A DNA stretch of 64,000 nucleotides, from positions 1-64,000 of the forward strand of contig RPFO01000061.1 of the NCBI GenBank assembly GCA_009746045.1, written 5' to 3'. Every line of letters begins with the position of its first letter. Position 1 is the first letter of the stretch. Positions 62,505 to 64,000 of the stretch are shown here, piece after piece. Source of the stretch: Mesostigma viride (taxonomy: Eukaryota; Streptophyta; Mesostigmatophyceae; Mesostigmatales; Mesostigmataceae). A program made the position numbers and the translations under genes. The notes under the pieces were generated by a model. It made no database searches. It was not told the origin of the DNA and saw only the letters and a list, made by a program, of their open reading frames with translations.

Positions 62505-63471
62505 GTGCCCCCCTGCCGAGGCCCTCGGGGCGGGCCGTGGCCTGCCCGATGGGGCCGCCGTTGCTCGGGCCCTGGCGCCCTCGGCCCCGGGGCCCCACCC
62601 GTCGCCTGGCCCCGCCGACGGGGGCGCGGCGCTGTCGCCTGGGCTGGGCCCGGCCGACCCCCCGGCGGGCCTGGCGACCCCGGCGCCCGCCCCCGGCCCC
62701 TCGCTCCCCGACGCTCTGGCCTCCCTTCCCCCGGCCGCGGTTGGCCACCCAGCCGCCACCCCCGTCCTTGCCGCGTGGGACGGCGGCCCCCGGGCCCATG
62801 CACTCGTTCACCTCGTGGCCGCCCTCGCACATTGTCGGCGTGGTGGGCCGAGCCACCTTTTCTTGGGCGTACTGCCCTTTGTTGCTGGACGCGGTCCCGA
62901 GGGTTGCAGGCCGCCTCCCCCTCGCTCCCTCGGCCCCCGGCCTTCCTGGCCCTAGTTGCGCGCGTGCGGGCGACATTTCTTTCCGCCGCCCCCCCGGTGA
63001 CGGCCTCGACTCTTTGGGGGTATGTCTTGGAAGGATATCACGCCGGCTGCCGGCTGCCGTGGCATCTCCCGGCCACCCGGCAGGAAGAGCTGCTTTCCCT
63101 GGACGAGCGGGTGGGTCAGGAGGTGGTCGAGTTCGTCACGGCGGTGGCTCGAGACGCTCAGGTCTCGGTGCGGGCGGCCTACCTCGCGGGCGGCGCCGAC
63201 CTGGGCCTCATGTCCCCGCGGCAGCTTCGCCTCTTCTTGGACGCCCAGGCCCCGCCTCCCGGCCCGGTTGCCAGTGGGGGCTTTCTCATCACCTCCCTCA
63301 GCCTGGCGCAGGCCGCCATGCTGCGTGTGGAGTTCGGGGCCCCCATCGCGGTTCAGGGCGGCCAGGCCATCTTGGTGGACTCGGCCGGGCGCGCCCAGGC
63401 TGCCCCTAACCGCGGGGACGCCTGTTTCTGCCTTCCTCCACGACATCCTGGAGTTGGCAGGCATCCCCTAA
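62505..63471 (+). pseudogene. Likely continuation of the PHD-finger ORF (Pro-rich linker and C-terminal domain)
   Basis: Three + frames stay open because of the GC content. From about 62910 the most protein-like frame reads VTASTLWGYVLEGYHAG, then EELLSLDERVGQEVVEFVTA, AYLAGGADLGLMSPRQLRLF and GGFLITSLSLAQAAMLRVEF. Upstream a Pro/Ala linker in a different frame (SLPDALASLPPAAVGHPAA) seems to belong. The 3' end is a further frame switch to HDILELAGIP and a TAA inside CCCTAAGC. No family recognised. Confidence 0.45.
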
Positions 63472-64000
63472 GCACACCTGGAATTGTGCTACATTTTTCA
63501 AATTGTACTTCAGTTTTGAAAGTTGCATTTTCATGCATTTAAAGTTTCAACTAAAGTCTTTGAGGAAAAAAAAGTTCGTCGGCGGCCGGCACACCGGCAC
63601 ACCTCAAATTGCATATATGCACACACCTTTGCACATGCAATTGTTATCCATGGGATTTATGTAGGTGGATGGGTCATGCAAGGGTTACCTAGATGCTCAT
63701 GACACCGTGGCACCGTGGCATCGTGCCACCGTGCCACCGTGCCACCGTGCCACCGTGCCACCTCAAAAGTTGCATATAAACACACATATTTGCACATACA
63801 ATGGTTATCCATTGATTGGGATTTATCAAGGGTAATGGGTCATGCAAGGGTTACCTAGACATGCTCATGGCACCGTGGCATCGTGCCACCGTGCCACCGA
63901 GTGCCACCGTGCCACCGTGCCACTGTGCCACCTCAAAAGTTGCATATAAACACACATATTTGCACATACAATGGTTATCCATTGGGATTTATCAAGGGTA
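63467..64000 (+). repeat. Octamer-array repeat, copy 3 (runs off the window)
   Basis: Starts CCCTAAGCACACCTGG; TTCATGCATTTAAAG and AAAGTTCGTCGGCGGCCG match copy 2 inverted. Octamer blocks are of the diverged type CACCGTGC, at about 63703-63762 and 63868-63932, with 110-bp spacers. Confidence 0.82.

Overview
The window is nuclear DNA of a eukaryote with spliceosomal introns (GT..AG, often GTAAGT donors). It is gene-poor and dense in transposons. Only one ordinary cellular gene looks intact: a six-exon hydroxyacylglutathione hydrolase (glyoxalase II) at 40111-48688 on the + strand. Its N-terminus is a hydrophobic leader ending in ASAFVR followed by a basic/hydroxylated stretch. That resembles the bipartite, ASAFAP-type plastid presequence of algae with a secondary red plastid, so a photosynthetic stramenopile (ochrophyte) is my best guess; a haptophyte, cryptophyte or another complex-plastid alga is not excluded.

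Layout. 1-2448: a young non-autonomous LTR retrotransposon whose LTRs carry an array of hairpins with a constant TTGTT/TAGTT loop. 2449-5262: an inverted LINE endonuclease fragment, then an octamer-array repeat (copy 1) split by a 5'-truncated LINE (LINE-A) with a clean 12-bp target duplication. 5453-19686 (- strand): one decayed gene of unknown function. Its exon 2 is split by a 9.4-kb Gypsy element (6979-16390, TSD CTTAA) and, about 60 bp away in exon sequence, by an ORF1-only LINE (16461-18450, TSD CCGCCAAGGT). Removing both insertions restores a continuous exon. 20325-28837 (+ strand, divergent from the previous gene): a DUF7869-like, transposase-like gene with one 141-nt intron, split by a 4988-bp CACTA transposon (22902-27889, 2-bp TSD CG). 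Excising the CACTA also restores the frame. 29105-34850: octamer-array copy 2, several LINE 3' ends, and a terminal/split-direct-repeat element (U1). 35030-39250: satellites, including a 2.2-kb array of a 14-bp unit. 40111-48688: glyoxalase II, with introns full of tetra-, dodeca- and 20-nt tandem repeats, LINE debris and degenerate copies of its own splice sites. 48810-61130: LINE pieces and a second Gypsy element (+ strand), itself hit by LINE-A in its LTR, by a second U element in gag, by an LTR element carrying a coiled-coil ORF (55717-58781, TSD CCCAA), and by a TGAGA/TCTCA-rich tract. 61522-64000: a 170-bp tandem repeat, a very GC-rich PHD-finger ORF, and octamer-array copy 3.

Nothing here forms a metabolic operon. 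The main relations are nested insertions that can be ordered in time, at least three LINE 3'-end families that each combine a short hairpin with a TTAA-type tail, and an octamer satellite (GCACCGTT) recurring at the edges of several units. All family names come from motif recognition by eye; no database search was run. Intervals above about 300 bp with no call of their own are listed as featureless.
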